Positions 24,156-36,872 of a DNA stretch of 64,000 bases are shown one piece after another. Where the stretch lies: contig CM073595.1 in the NCBI GenBank assembly GCA_037074705.1, positions 74,076,139 to 74,140,138 of the forward strand, given 5' to 3'. How positions within the stretch are numbered: the first letter of the stretch is position 1; each line of letters begins with the position of its first letter. Made by a program: the position numbers and the translations under genes. Under the pieces are notes generated by a model. It searched no databases. It saw only the letters and a list, made by a program, of their open reading frames with translations, and had not been told where the DNA came from. This DNA comes from Zhengitettix transpicula (taxonomy: Eukaryota > Arthropoda > Insecta > Orthoptera > Tetrigidae).

Positions 24156-25494
24156 AAAAAACCGTTCAGGCAAATCAGAAGAAGTCATTTATGGTGGCAT
24201 AAGTGTATGAAAAACGAAACCGGATACTTTTTTGGCTTTAAAAGTTATCTTTCATAAATATTCATTGTGAACGTCTTTAATTTGATTTTGAAATTTTTGA
24301 CAATGGTGAGGAGATATTATTATACCGATTTTTCGGGTGTTGCATTGTCTCAGTAAGCAAACAAAGGAGTAAGTTACAAGAAACCAGAAAGCAAACCCAA
24401 ACAAACAAGTTTGAGCGAAAGTAACAATGACGATGTAATAAATCGTCCGGAAGCAGGTCTGAGTAAGAAAGAAGTTTCGAACAATGGAATGCCGAAAAAT
24501 CTGTATAATAATATTAATTCCTGAGCCTAACTATTCAACGAACAATGTTTGAATGAATTACATTTTCGCAACCGAATTTATAAATACTATTAAAAGCGTT
24601 TTATTTCTATTTTAATATATTTGTAATATTTTAGATTGATAAGAAAAACTTTGCGATATACTGTCGCAAAACACCTTAAGCAGTTTCAAATTGCAAACGA
24701 AAGTCTGTAATTATGTAGTTTATTACATTCACGGCAGTTTTATGTATCCACTAACTGGATGCCCAACACATTTACAATGAAGTATGTGAAATTGTAACTA
24801 TATACACACATATTGAAAAATTTTCAGGTATCTCACTTGAAATAATTCGTCAGTTTTAGCACATCTAAAACCTATTAAATTCGAATGACCACTGTCGATC
24901 TTCCTGTAAGGTAACAACCGGTTTTGAAAACTATCGTACAAGCTTTTTACACTTGTACGCTGTAAAGTTACTTATATCTATTCATTAACTATATTTATAC
25001 TATCCTTTATAATCCCCAATAAGTTCCCTTTCCGATATAATCACAACGGGGAAGAAGCGAGGACGGCATGCCAAAGAGGAAGCAGAAGAAGCAGAAGAAG
25101 CAGCAGCACAGTGGTATGAATGCAACAATGAATGAGATGAGTGTTTCAAAATGTTAGGATGCCTTTAAGGCAAAACATTTACGATGTATGAATCCAAATA
25201 AGCGACATTTAGTTATGAAAATTGTTAGTATGTTTCAGGTCGTATTATACGTCATCACTGCAGAGTAGATTCCAAGAGGAAGGAACTCTGAACAAAACTA
25301 CAGGAGGCTGGACCTCCAGTAAGTCGCCGCTGCTGCTAATGTTACATATTGATTTTACCATAATTCTATGTCTCCGCCAGCACATACAAAATTGGGCAAA
25401 ATCATATTGATGCCATGTCAATAATTTAAAAGTAAAAGTATTTAAACGATAATTAGTCCCACATATCGTATAATCTTTTTTTATTATTTTTTAT
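24156..25494. other. No gene recognised
   Basis: AT-rich. A short purine-rich AGAAGCAG run occurs at 25076-25106. No supported gene. Confidence 0.4.
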
Positions 25495-25670
25495 TTTCAT
25501 TCGATTGAGTATTTCTGGATAAAATTATACTTTTTATTCAATTAAAATATTTCTGCTGTATTTTATTACGAAAAAAGGAGCTATTTCCTTTGTTGTGCAG
25601 TATCGTCGCGTAGTAACGTCACTCTCGCGTGCGCTGTGACGTCATGATTTCTTGACGCGCAGTAATTCAA
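25495..25670 (-). mobile_element. Helitron family 1 fragment
   Basis: The reverse complement matches the middle of the elements at 30.3 and 59.8 kb: TTACTGCGCGYCAAGA, TGACGTCA, GACGTTACTACGC, AACAAAGGAAATA and the AAGTATAATTTTAT block. Both ends are missing. Confidence 0.75.
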
Positions 25671-26036
25671 CACAAAATGATCACATTTTTTAATTATAAT
25701 TCTTTCCATCTTTATGCTTTAGGTTTCTCACCCCGACAGTATAGTTTCTCTTCTTTTGACGAATATGTCTTGCAATCTGTGCACGAGTTCAAATATGAAT
25801 AGAGATTAACGTACATACATACATACAAATATACATCTTTTAATATTATTTAGATTAATTATACACTACAGGCTCTCATTATAATATTCAGAGGAATCGA
25901 TATTTTTGAGTTAGTAAATGATTACTTTTATATAAACGACTTTAACGTGATAACTTTAAATTCAATATTTTAGCATAGGACGAAGAATGATACTCTTTAG
26001 TTATGAAACGATAATTTATTTTAATAAAAACGCATT

Positions 26037-26059
26037 AATATATATATATATATATATAT
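26037..26059. repeat. (TA)n microsatellite
   Basis: Perfect TA repeat. A short CATA repeat lies at 25812-25828. Confidence 0.9.
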
Positions 26060-26222
26060 CATAAAGGAACGGAGATATATAATGAGTTATAGAAACATGG
26101 GAAAGAAAATAAAAGTTTTGAAACAGTTAGAGAATTAGAGTATTTGTATAAAGTTATAACGTATATTGAAAAACATATTATTTAAAAAATTTCTCGTCTC
26201 TTTAATTAATGTTATAAATTGA

Positions 26223-26272
26223 TGAACCTTGATTAAAGTACATAGACGTACTGAAACGTCGTTAAAGTGTTA
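26223..26272 (+). ncRNA. Hammerhead-like motif, degenerate core
   Basis: AAGTACATAGACGTACT-GAAACGTC with a damaged 5' core (CUUGAUUA for CUGAUGA). Downstream GTTAAA.TGTTAAATAAAATATT is shared with the minus-strand copy at 55.85 kb, so both come from one element family. Confidence 0.5.
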
Positions 26273-26396
26273 AATAAAATATTTTAGAATGGCAGAAAAG
26301 GTCGTCAATTTCTTTCATTCACATTATTGAAAGGTTTTATTTTCACGTGTGATTTATATGTAAATAATATAATTTTTAGAGTTAAGTAATAATTTG

Positions 26397-26445
26397 AAAA
26401 GACCTGAAGAAGGTACAAATACGTACAGAAACGTTGTGTTTTTTT
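26397..26445 (+). ncRNA. Hammerhead-ribozyme motif
   Basis: CUGAAGA (26404-26410), a GUAC/GUAC stem II, and GAAAC-GUU (26428-26435). Stem I AAAAGAC pairs with GUGUUUU allowing one mismatch. All core bases fit the CUGANGA...GAAA consensus. Confidence 0.55.
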
Positions 26446-27285
26446 TGTAATTAATTAAATAAACTGTCTATTACTGCATTATATTTATTATTATTCGTAA
26501 ATGTTTTGTAAGCTTTATTTTATTTTTGCATCTATGTGTATTAGCTCTTGGCTATTTATGTCACATATATAAATAATAAATTCAGCATTTTAGTTAGAGA
26601 ACGAAGGAAAATATCGGTCGTGAAGTTGCAAACGAATGTGCAATTTTATTGATATTTATTTGATGTTTGAATTTTCTCCTCAACGAAAGATAAGATTCTG
26701 ATTTGTAAGATAAAGTCCCCGTGTCGTAAAAGCAGCGGGATACGTCAGAATAAAGGAACCATTATGAAAATATGAATAAGAGTGCCACACTGAAATCACT
26801 GCAAGTAAAACACGTCATGTGGAAGCGTCATAAAACACTGATTTCACATATATTTACTCCATCTTCTGTTGACAACTCGATGTTTCAGGGTCAAGCGTAT
26901 TGAAATTGCCAAGGTTACTTTGATGAGTTTACTCAGACAGGAAGTTCGTAAACGCGAATCTTTGACCATTAAGTTAATATAATTCCGGCCGAACGGAGGC
27001 TCCCCAATTATGCAACAAATTAAGTGTTGTAGACTGAATAGAAGTCCTTTTAGATTGCATCTAATCGCTGAAGTTGTCTGTTGACGTGACTTTGTGAGAT
27101 AAAATTTTTTCTGATATATATAGAAGGTTCTTTTTTCGATGCAATTATTCGGGTGGAAGGTCATGGAAATATAAATATAGTTTTGATTCCGATACCGTAG
27201 GTTGATGAAGATAAAGTGTATGAACGCTTGTAGCTTAGTCGTGTATAGCTAGTGCATATTTTTTATTTATAGTCGGATCAACCGC
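26446..27285. other. No gene recognised
   Basis: AT-rich. A minus-strand open frame at 26844-27164 (106 codons) has no recognisable domain and is treated as chance. Confidence 0.4.
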
Positions 27286-28577
27286 AACCATAGGTTCTCC
27301 TAAAATGTCCACCATATAAACTGAAACCGTTTAGAAAACACCAGTATTATGAATGAATTAGTTTAGGTTTTAATATAATATTTACTGTGAATTACCTTAG
27401 AAGTTTACAGTCTTTAGTTTTTAAGATACATTAGTTATTGTCTTTGGTTTTCATGCTTCACGACCTCAGGACTCGATCTAATGTTTTCGAATGATTCCGA
27501 AACTAGTCAATTATATTGTTCACCCACTGCTACTGAATCGATCAATCGAGTTGTGACCTAACAGTTTCATTTCGTTTACAAAAGGCAAGGCATTATTTAT
27601 AACGTTAAATGATAATACCTACGTTCCGAAAAAAAAAAGATTACTGTACCGACGTGAGCATAACAGTGTGTTCAGTGAAGGACCTACTTGGTTCAGCTCG
27701 GAACCAAATTTACGTAGTAAATGAGGGAATTTTGTTTCGAACCGTATTGTCGCAGTATTGTTGGAGAGCTCTAACATTCAACACTCCCACGACAATTTGG
27801 AAAAGCTGGAGCAGACAAACACTACGTGCGTCAATATAGAATCGACATGTTGAAATAAGCTATTGCCTATTCATGGCAAACTTGTGAAAGCCTCTCTCAT
27901 TAAGAGTGTTTGTCGATAATGAGCACCAAAACACATTCAGTTTTTACGATTTTGCTCGTGTTTTCCTACTATTAATACTTGAATACAATTGCAGAGTCTA
28001 ATATTTTCCACTTCTCTTCTCTCTACTGCCATATATAATCAGAACGCTAACCGATAAAATTCAAATCTATTCCATTTTAGTCGCAACGATAAACAACTTA
28101 ATCCCTGGATTACTGATCCACGATTATGTAAACTAGGGGCAACCCTACCATCGACCGAAATCTACGTGGGAGCGGGTAATACGTACTCTTACAAAAAAAA
28201 ACATTGGTCCACTTCGTATTTGCCGTGGTTACTATGATCGAACAGTATTCTTATGCGGTTATAACTCGATTGTTCGTTGATCGATTCACTTGCAGTGGGT
28301 GAGCGGTTGAATGTAATTCCGTATTTTCGGAATCACCGCAAAACATTAGATCGAGTGCGGGGGTGGTAGGTCATGTCTGTTTGGTTCAATAAAATACTGA
28401 GGTCGTGAAGCATGAAACCCGAAGTCAATAATTAGCTCTTAAAAGCTAAATACCGTAAACTTCTAAGGTAATTCACAGTAAATATTACATTAAGAACGAA
28501 ACTGATTCATTCATAATACTGATGATTTCTAAACCGTTTCAGTTTGTATGGTGGACATTTTAGGAAAATCTATGGTT
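27286..28577. mobile_element. Long-TIR / fold-back DNA element, 1.29 kb
   Basis: The two ends are inverted copies of each other. AACCATAG..TCCTAAAATGTCC at 27286 matches the reverse complement ending at 28577, and homology runs inward with gaps through GTATTATGAATGAAT, ACTGTGAATTACCTTAGAAG, CATGCTTCACGACCTCA, CTCGATCTAATGTTTT and CACCCACTGC..TGAATCGATC to about 27570 on the left and 28255 on the right. That is roughly 270-320 bp of TIR with a centre of about 690 bp. The centre has no recognisable transposase. No clear target-site duplication was seen. Confidence 0.75.
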
Positions 28578-30127
28578 CGATTTTTTCCTTTTCTTTTTTC
28601 TGTTTTGCTTTTTGAGTGCACGATTATGCGTTTCGGATTAAACTTTGATAGAGATTTTAATTTTTTCTTGAAGGAGAAAGTACGGAGAAGTTAAATCGCA
28701 CGTCCAAATCCGTGAATCATAACGCAATTGCACAAAACTTGCAGACAATCAATTAAATAATCTTCATAGCGAGGCCTTTCCCAGTTTTGGAATATTTATA
28801 AGGATGAAATCTTACGTACAAGCGTCAAAATTGGGCGGAGAAAGTGAAAGAAGCTGTTAACTGAGAAATGCGTGTGTATAGTTTATGTTAAGCCTGCTCT
28901 GGTATCATGATAAAAGTCACAACATGAGGTCAACTTGAAAATCCACAAAGGATTGCACAATGTGTTATAAAAATCTAAATCCCGAGTTTTGCGCCGTGAC
29001 CGTCACAGAACTGTTGAAATTAACCGTTTATTTTATTTTTTGTAGGTAATAAAGTTACACAGATGTGCCAATTTATCACAAGGGCTCTGAAATAAGAAAA
29101 AAAAATCCTTAACAGCATTGAAGTACTAATGTTACCCCAAACGAAATAAAACTATCGAACGGTGCCACATACGTGCCAAATACGTCGCTGTCGTGGTCAC
29201 TAATCACAATTTTTTTTTAAAAAAAAGGTCCAAAGATGCCTGGGGTACCATTGTACCAGATAGGGGCTAAGAAATGAATTGAATTAAACTAAAGGACGGT
29301 ATTATGAGGCTCATGAAAATATAGGAGGAACGAATACAGGTAGTATCTACAGGTTAAAGAGAAATAAGAAACGGAAGAGCGAAAGTTAGGAATAGAACGG
29401 AGTTTAAATTACGGAAGATCAAATATCAACTGAATGAGAATTAGAGGAAATAATTTAGCGAAATGAGGATATATGGAAAAAGCGTCGAAGGAACGAAACA
29501 GGACGACACTAGCAAAGTGTCTCCTAATATCTAAACAAATTGAGAAAATAAAGAACAGGATTGCATGAAATTGAAACATTGGACGAGAGAAATACTCAAC
29601 AAGAATTTTACGGTGGCGTAAATATTACTTCAAAGAATCAGTAAACATATAGATTTTGTGACAAAAAGGTTAGGAATACGAAATCTAGGTTAGTGGTGTA
29701 TATATTGAAGGCCACAGGATTTATAAATAGTCAAACCTGAGAAAGTTTTAATTGACATGATTTATCGGGAATTCGTTAAATTTTTATACACGATAAAAGG
29801 TACAATAACGGGTAAGTCTATAAAGAGATTATTCAGAATATCGCTAAATTTATGGGAGCATCAAACCTATATATAGATCGACAACTGCATATGACAACAG
29901 TGCGTTTTCCATTTAGTTCCTAGAACCAAGAAAACTAAATTTAGCTACGTGAGGACGAAAGAAAGAAAGACCTTTTGAGACTCTTTGCAGAAATAAGTTA
30001 ACTGATAAATTAATTGTTCATGTGTGAAGACAGAGGAAGAGCTTTGAGTCGGATAAAAGATTACTTAATGAAACGGTATTTTAAAATAAAACGAAGCATG
30101 TTTTGAAATTAAAGAAGCTATTTTTAG
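28578..30127. other. No gene recognised; possible LINE-derived purine-rich DNA
   Basis: 29280-29650 is A/G-rich. GGGGCTAAGAAATGAATTGAATT at about 29263-29285 resembles LINE 3' tails with GAATT repeats (compare 10596-10613). No intact frame. Confidence 0.35.
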
Positions 30128-30318
30128 GGTGCTTCAAGGCAGTAAATTAGGGCCACTTTTATTCATTTTGTACATTAATGAATTACCAAAAATAGTTAAG
30201 AAATTCATCTTTTTTCTGGTATACATATCTAGTGAAAATTTTAAAAACATTGCAAATGCAATTAAGTGTGAGCTTGTAAATATTAAGAAAACCATATGTA
30301 CGTATGTATGTATGTATA
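30128..30318 (+). pseudogene. LINE reverse-transcriptase fragment interrupted by Helitron
   Basis: Translation VLQGSKLGPLLFILYINELP is RT domain 4 of non-LTR elements (usual form GVPQGS.LGPLLF..YIND). It is followed by SSENFKNIANAIKCELVNIKK, the segment after the (missing) YADD box. The frame ends where the Helitron begins at 30319. No continuation is evident after 30919. Confidence 0.75.
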
Positions 30319-30918
30319 TCTATATAATAAAAAAGGATGTATATTTGTATGTATGTATGTATGTATTTACGTTAATTTCTATACAAATTTAAAAGCGTGG
30401 ATAGATTGCAACAAAAATTGGTACACAAATTCTTCAAAACACGAGAAACGGTACTGTGAGGGTGAGAAACGCATAGCATACATGTGGAAAGAATTATAAT
30501 TAAAAACCGTGATCATTAAATATTAAATTACTGCGCGCCAAGAGACAATGACGTCACGCGAGAGAAAGACGTTACTACGCAACGAACAAAGGAAATATCT
30601 CCTTTATTAGGAATGAAATAAAGCAGAAATATTTTCTTTAAATAAAAAGTATAATTTTATACAGCAATACTCCATCGAATGGTAATAAAGAAGAATACGA
30701 ATTACTTTACCATCCTTGCGGAAAATGTAAGTTAATTTTCGCGCTGTATTAGTTGTGAGTCTAGCTAACAATTTCATCAATGTAATATTTCGTAATGTAT
30801 GAAGACTGAGTGACGATTATATCCTGAAATACTCAAGGAATATATTTAAGTATTCAATTATTTTACTTTTTCGAGTTTATATAAATAAGTACACGAGCAA
30901 CGCCGGGCACCTAGCTAG
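30319..30918 (+). mobile_element. Non-autonomous Helitron, family 1 (600 bp)
   Basis: It starts TCTATATAATAAAAAAGG and ends CGCCGGGCACCTAGCTAG, inserted between A (30318) and T (30919), the standard Helitron A|T target with a CTAG 3' end and no target duplication. The interior includes a GTAT repeat and a GACGTCACGCGAGAG block and encodes no Rep/helicase. It is close to identical over its length to 59840-60461. Confidence 0.88.
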
Positions 30919-33110
30919 TAGGGAATAAAATGGAAAACTGTGATATAGTTGCGGGAAATTGTCATAGGGTGGGTTAAAAATTTTATTTATAATTAAATAA
31001 ATACACAGAGTATGTTGAAAAAACTTTGGCAAAAAAATTGGAGTAGTCATTAGGTTAAGAAATATTTTGTCCCTTCAAGCTGAAAAAAGCCAGTAATTAT
31101 GTCAACAGTAGTTCCTCATGTAATTTTTTTTGTAATTCTTTGTTGTTCGGTATTAGTGGATATATTATTGATAAATTAGACCTGATATTGAATAGAGGAT
31201 TAATATGAACTTTTTGACATCCGTGGGCATATTAGAACATGTCTGTCCTAGCTTTCTGTGAGTCAACCACTCAGTCCAGATTTTTCAACCCGCCAGTCAA
31301 CATCAGAATATTTATTTCCTGCCTTTTTTTTCTTCACGAAAAAAAATTAAGCGTCATTCCCAGGGTATTATTACTGCACTAAAATCGTAACTATCCAATT
31401 AATGTGAAAGATTGATAAATCAGACCTAATTATAAGTCACTTTGTGACTTTGGTCACGTTTGATATTTTTTTGGTTATTTTTTCCGGCTTGTATTCACAT
31501 AAATACATCTTAAAAAATTATTTTAAACAAATACAAAAATAAATCATGCATTAAGGGGGGTTAACTAAAATAAATATTGTGAGATGAGTAAGTGTTAAAT
31601 AAATTAGAATTTTAAATTACAGGGACCAAATTATTTATGATATATTTTTTTTTTGAATAGATCAGGGTCAGTTACGATAGTAAATGAATATTTTTATACA
31701 AAGAAGATTAGATGTTCACAGTTATAATACGAGGGACAGGGGAAAATTTTTTTATTGACCATTTAAATCTAAGAAGTACTAAAAACTCGGTGTTTGATCG
31801 AGTAGCAGACAAGTATATGAAGAGAATAAATATATTTAAAAAAATTATTGTTAGTTATAAAAAATTGTGGTAGGTAATAGAGAAAATATTGTTTCATGAC
31901 GTGTAATTCACGTTAAGCTAAAAATGGATATATGGATAAAGGGCTGACATTTTACGGATTTGGAATAACTTTCGTAGCCTGGGGTTCAACTAAGGATTAA
32001 CGATATAATTTTTTTTTACCTGAAAAACCGATTGTGAGTTCGTAGTGTGATAATTAGCGACTTAAACGGTATGCTTTGGTTAAACAGGAAAAAAAACCCG
32101 TAGATCTATGAATGGGCTTATCCAGTCACAGTTGAAATGGTCTGGGCTTGATCCTCTTTGTAGCAGTTTACCTACACCACATCGTCAGAGAACACCTGCC
32201 CGACATCTGTATTTACTGTCACAAGCTTTGGTAAACCTCATACAGCGCCAGTTGCATCTGCCAGTGATGCAACCATTAATCCAACCAGCATTATAGACAT
32301 ATAAAAAAAATATTACTGCTTTCTGAGATCATCAATGTGCTGTATAGAATTTACTGATCGATGAAAGGAGGTTTAACGACACGTTTGTTAAAGTGATTAT
32401 AAATATTGATGAACGGCGTTCTACAATCTCGAACTCACTTTCGTTTCAGAACAGGATTACGTGAGTACCGAGAGGGGTACAACGAAGATTCCGGGACGGC
32501 AAAACCTCTGCGGCCTTCCTCAATTGAGATCCTGTTGGTTCCTCCTGATGGAATTTTGCAGTCTGACGAAATTCGCGCCACATGTTGCCAACGCTAGTAA
32601 CCTTGATACCACTGCCCCTGCATTGTCCTCACTTCCGTAAGGTCACGCAGCCTGACGTCAACATTCCTGTTCCCGCCAACACTCACCATGTATTTAAAAA
32701 TAAATGGGTTCCAACTAGGTTTGTGTGCGGAGTTGTGGCACGACACGGAGCAACAATTCGCCTGAACGGATCGCCGTCAGGAAAAACTTTTGGTCGAAAA
32801 CCGACGGACGTGTTAAGAGTACCTGAGTCAGACTCACTTTGGTGTCCATCCAGAGTCGCCCCTATCTGATTATAAAAGCTAGACCCACACTACGACGAAT
32901 AACTGCAAAAGTATTCAGTGATATTGCAATAATCCTGGTAATGACATTTACGTATCAACAGACTGGTTTCAGAATCTATGCAAACGTGTTTTGCTATCTA
33001 CATAATCTCATTTGTCAATTCAGTTCTAGTTTTTTTTTATAATGAAACTTCTTTTTGCGAGATGAAAACTTGGAAAATGCGTTAAGAAATTTGTTGTGGT
33101 GCGCTGCCAG
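30919..33110. other. No gene recognised; possible LTR-element trace at 32.6-32.85 kb
   Basis: AT-rich to about 32100, then a higher-GC stretch to 32870. In the plus frame at 32582-32869, FKNKWVPTRFVCGVVARHGA..GKTFGR..TDVLRV faintly recalls the C-terminal tail of LTR-retrotransposon integrases (W.P..V..R.G...G...RRH.D.LR). This is too weak to call a gene. Confidence 0.25.
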
Positions 33111-33164
33111 GAAAGCGGTACTGGAGAGCGAGATGTACGAAGATGTACGGATGACAGGGCGTGA

Positions 33165-33310
33165 TTGAACCGTTGAATAGCAAACCAGCGAGTGTGCTGC
33201 ACAAAAATGTTCTCTTTCCCTCTTGCTTCTCGATTTCTCTCACTGACACTTTCTATTATCCCGTCACCTTACTATAATATATTTTGTTCAAAGTTTTAAA
33301 TTCTCATTCG
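33165..33310 (+). repeat. Dispersed repeat shared with 42083-42220
   Basis: GATTGARCCGTTGAATAG and AAACCAGCGAG..TGCTGCA blocks, then ACT.TAAT.TA.TTTGTT..AA, are common to both loci. The 42-kb copy is preceded by a GA-rich microsatellite (42041-42079). Confidence 0.7.
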
Positions 33311-33640
33311 TAAAATGAATTACTTAGCTCGGAATTATCATACAATGCCAGCATTTTTTTTAGCTCATTTTAAATTTCAATTACGAGATAATGTTAATGG
33401 AAATGAGCCTGGAACACGGCACGACAATCGACGCCAATTCCTTCATTCAAAAACATACATTTGTATTTATCTTATCAGAAGCCTATGTTTACTAAGATGA
33501 GGTTTCTACAAATGTGCGATATAGCGTCAATAATGTGTGTGTACCTGAGGATTAACATTTCTTTAGAAAGTCAGTAATTTATTATTTAAATATAATAAAA
33601 ATTAATTCGAAATTGTGAATAAATATAATATATTAAAACA

Positions 33641-33800
33641 GGTGGGTATGCATATTCCACATACATGCTTGAAGCAATTTCAACCAAAATTTCTATTCAT
33701 GTTCCTTACAACCTGGGAACAAACACTGTGAGGGTAAGACATCCCTAGGGGTGTGGATGTAATTTCAAGGGTCACTAATAATAAAATTGAACCCGTAATT
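33641..33800 (+). repeat. Helitron subfamily 2 fragment
   Basis: Shares the sequence with ATTCCRCATACA, CAATTTCAACCAAAATTT, GGAACAAACACTGTGAGGGTAAGAC and ATCCCTAGG..G..GT with 45.1 and 57.8 kb. No 3' end is present. Confidence 0.6.
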
Positions 33801-35239
33801 TTTTATATATTTTCGAAAACCAACAAAAATACTATACTTACATATATCACGAAACGATCTGGTGTGTCATCTAAGCACAGTCATTTCTATACACTTTGAA
33901 TAATATAACCCGAAAGATTAAACTGGTTCGTATTGCCCGGGAAAAAATACGTAATGCTATGGGGGTTTCTGAGGCAACAATTTTCGTTTTCTCAATTATT
34001 ACCTGGTCATCAAACGAGTTTCTCGCTCTTCCAGTTCTTTTAATCCTCCAATTTTTTCAGGGAGATGTTCGAATATGAAGATAAATTCTAAGCTGCTGGA
34101 AGCTGGCTGTGTGTTCTCCCGATCCTTGTGCCATGGCTGTGACATTGTCCGAAGCTTACAAACCACCTTCAGTGAATTTCCTGAGGTTTGTGAAGCACGC
34201 GACTGATTGAAGCAGATGCTATACTTCACTACTATTCACTTCTTTGGTTACGATTGCCCTAGCTTGACGTGGCACCGCAGTTAATCATGCGCTAGGATGA
34301 CGTGTCTTCCAAAGTGCGAAATAACTTCTATGATGTGTTTGTTATATGGATTAATACGTCCTCAGAAAGTAAAGCAGCTGGCGTTCGCTACGTTGATTTG
34401 TTTACTTCAATATTAAGATCAGCACAACGTATTTCGACACAAGTGTTAGTCATCAGATGTTATGATGCGCCATGACGGCGCCTCGCGTAAAGTTTGCCTT
34501 GATCTAAATATGCATATTCTGTGATACACTAGTATGACCTTTATGAGGCAAAAATAATCACCATGATTTGATGGAGGGTCATTCATTCACAATCAATTGT
34601 ACCCACCATAAATGTGGTATCGAAATAGTATGCAATGTCCAGTCGACCAACAATACGATGTTTCTTCAGAGGGAGGAAAACGTCGGAGGCAATATAAAAA
34701 AAATTATACGGAGCGTAAAGGAAAGCTTGCTTAGAGGTGTGAGTGATCGGGTAAATGAACATGTAAACCGCGTATTTTCCAAAACAAAAGCATAACCATA
34801 GTATTAAAATACAAGTAAAATGATCGCAAGAGTGAAGAGCTTTTTGCCTACTAGGGTACGATGTCTCAAAAAGGTTGACTCGAAAATCAGCAATTATGAA
34901 ATACCGAGTTATGATTCGTCGTCCTGACCGTATTCGACACATAAAAATATTCATAAACTTTCTGCAATCCTACTGTAAATTAGCTGTTTTTAACTGAATT
35001 AGGAAAATACAAAATATGATAAGTTGCGAGACCTTTTTGAACGCAAGTTCGTCATATCGACATTAAGTACCAAACTGTCAGAAAATTTGATCTCCGAACA
35101 GTGTTTATTGACGATTGAGAAAAAACGTTTGTGTTATCATCAATAAATGATCAAAGAAGTCTCTAAATTCAGTGTAAAAAGACAAAAACCATAAATTTCT
35201 CTACACTGAAACGATCCTCCATTTTCATCCAAATGATTC
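33801..35239. other. No gene recognised
   Basis: Open frames up to 123 codons (34583-34954, minus) have no motif. Nothing else is supported. Confidence 0.4.
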
Positions 35240-35590
35240 AACGTGAAGAAGGTTCCAAATTTTATTTGTATTTAGTTTGGTCCATAGATATATTTTCCGA
35301 GGTGAGCAATTGCTTTGGTTAACTTCGCCTGCAGATGCCAGGAATTCAATTAATTGTCGGGTAGTGAGCAACGAAGGTACAGGTTCACTTAATGATCGTA
35401 ATTGTCGTTTTGAGAGCAATAAAGGAAGATGATTTTTTACTAAGGGAGTCTATTATAAATTTTAATGGAATTACTGTGGTTTACAGAGTAATGAAGGAAC
35501 GTGTTTTTGACTGAGGGAGTCGTTTATATATTGTAATGGATTATTCGTCGTTTGGAGAACAACTATCAAACATATTTTTGATTGAGGGTG
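35240..35590 (+). repeat. Repeat family I, copy 2, with internal ~72-bp tandem units
   Basis: Related to 13866-14312 and 42330-42745. ACTAAGGGAGTCTATTATAA (35437), GACTGAGGGAGTCGTTTAT (35508) and GATTGAGGGTG (35580) recur at 71-74 bp spacing with GTCGTTTGGAGAACAA-like sequence in between. Confidence 0.6.
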
Positions 35591-35947
35591 TAACAAAACA
35601 AAACTCGACGGCAAAATTTCAGAAATGGATTCCTCATATTGAGAAAAGAAATAAAACCGTTTATTACAACATGCGTCCGGAAATGCATAATTCCAGAGTT
35701 ATCCGAACTTCCGTATCTGATCGGCTTGTATGAAGTTCGACTGACTAGTTAGAGCGATCTGTTCACATATCAAATGCAAAATGGCTGAATATAGGTAGCT
35801 GCTCGTCTTTGCATTGAGTTTCGAACACGATCAAAAATGCCTGGTGTAATGAATTTTACTCCAGATAACAAGGCATATCGTCATGCACTAACATTCATAA
35901 AAACTCGGATAATTACCTGAAATTTTACAGTCGAGTTTTGTTACGCC
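35587..35947. mobile_element. MITE family C, full copy (361 bp)
   Basis: The left end GGGTGTAACAAAACAAAACTC and the right end (reverse complement GGCGTAACAAAACTCGAC) form TIRs of about 30 bp extending to AAAATTTCAG. Related copies are at 37640-37745 (reverse), 59042-59298 and 60762-60900. Non-coding. Confidence 0.75.
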
Positions 35948-36872
35948 TTGTATATAAGTACTTAAAACTTGAAGAAAGGTAAGCAAAGAGCCATTATCGT
36001 AAACAATATAAAATCACTGGGGTGCGTCAAACTACTTATTGTTGACTAATCCATTGCGAGTAGAAAAAAGCGCTAATTTTAGTATGTATTCGGTTGAAAC
36101 TATTTGTGTGGTTTGTCTCTTCCTAACCGAAAAAGAAAAACCACTGGAACGACGGAAGTGGGTTCATTTGCTTTCAAGCGTCAAGAGTAAATGAGGGACA
36201 GTTCCACAGGTTACATAAAGACCTTCGAACAAACGTATCTCACATTATCCATAAAGCCCTAAAGAAATCTGATATGTAATCCATTACGTTGGTGAGACAT
36301 GGCGGAAAGTCTCGATCTGCGTGAAAGAAACCAGAATCATACCGAATTAGGAGAAACGACTGAATCCAAATTCGGCCACCAGTTTCCCGTTGATAAGATT
36401 TCCATACTCTGCACAGAACGATTCCCTTAAAAACGGAACTATATAAAATGTTCCGACACAATTTCCCAACCTAGCCCATCTCCCAGAAATTTGAAATTCT
36501 GTATTATCATTGGATCATTCTGAAACCTCCTCGGAGCTCATCTCATAATCGTCTGGACGTCATTCAAGACACCTCTCCCACTTTAAAAATTTATGGCAGA
36601 CCCCAAATCTTCTCGAGTCACATACGAATGTGTCGATAGCTTCGCGTCTCTGGAATATACTGAACTTAGGTTTCTTTCCTTGAGCAGTGATCGATCTTGT
36701 GTGTCCAACACTGATTTATTCGTCTTGTAAGAAGAATAATATATTTTTTTACTGACTGAACTTCCTAGCAACGGAAAAATCAAACAACAATAAGCTTAAT
36801 AATGAAGACCTGTGTGATCACCCACCTGAATTCAAGTATAGCCACTTCCTCCCATGTTTCAGATACTCCATT
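35948..36872. other. No gene recognised
   Basis: Short open frames only. No repeats matched within the window. Confidence 0.4.

Noticed and set aside
32582..32869. LTR-retrotransposon integrase C-terminus
   Set aside because: Only a vague W.P..V..RHG pattern. No HHCC or DDE core nearby.
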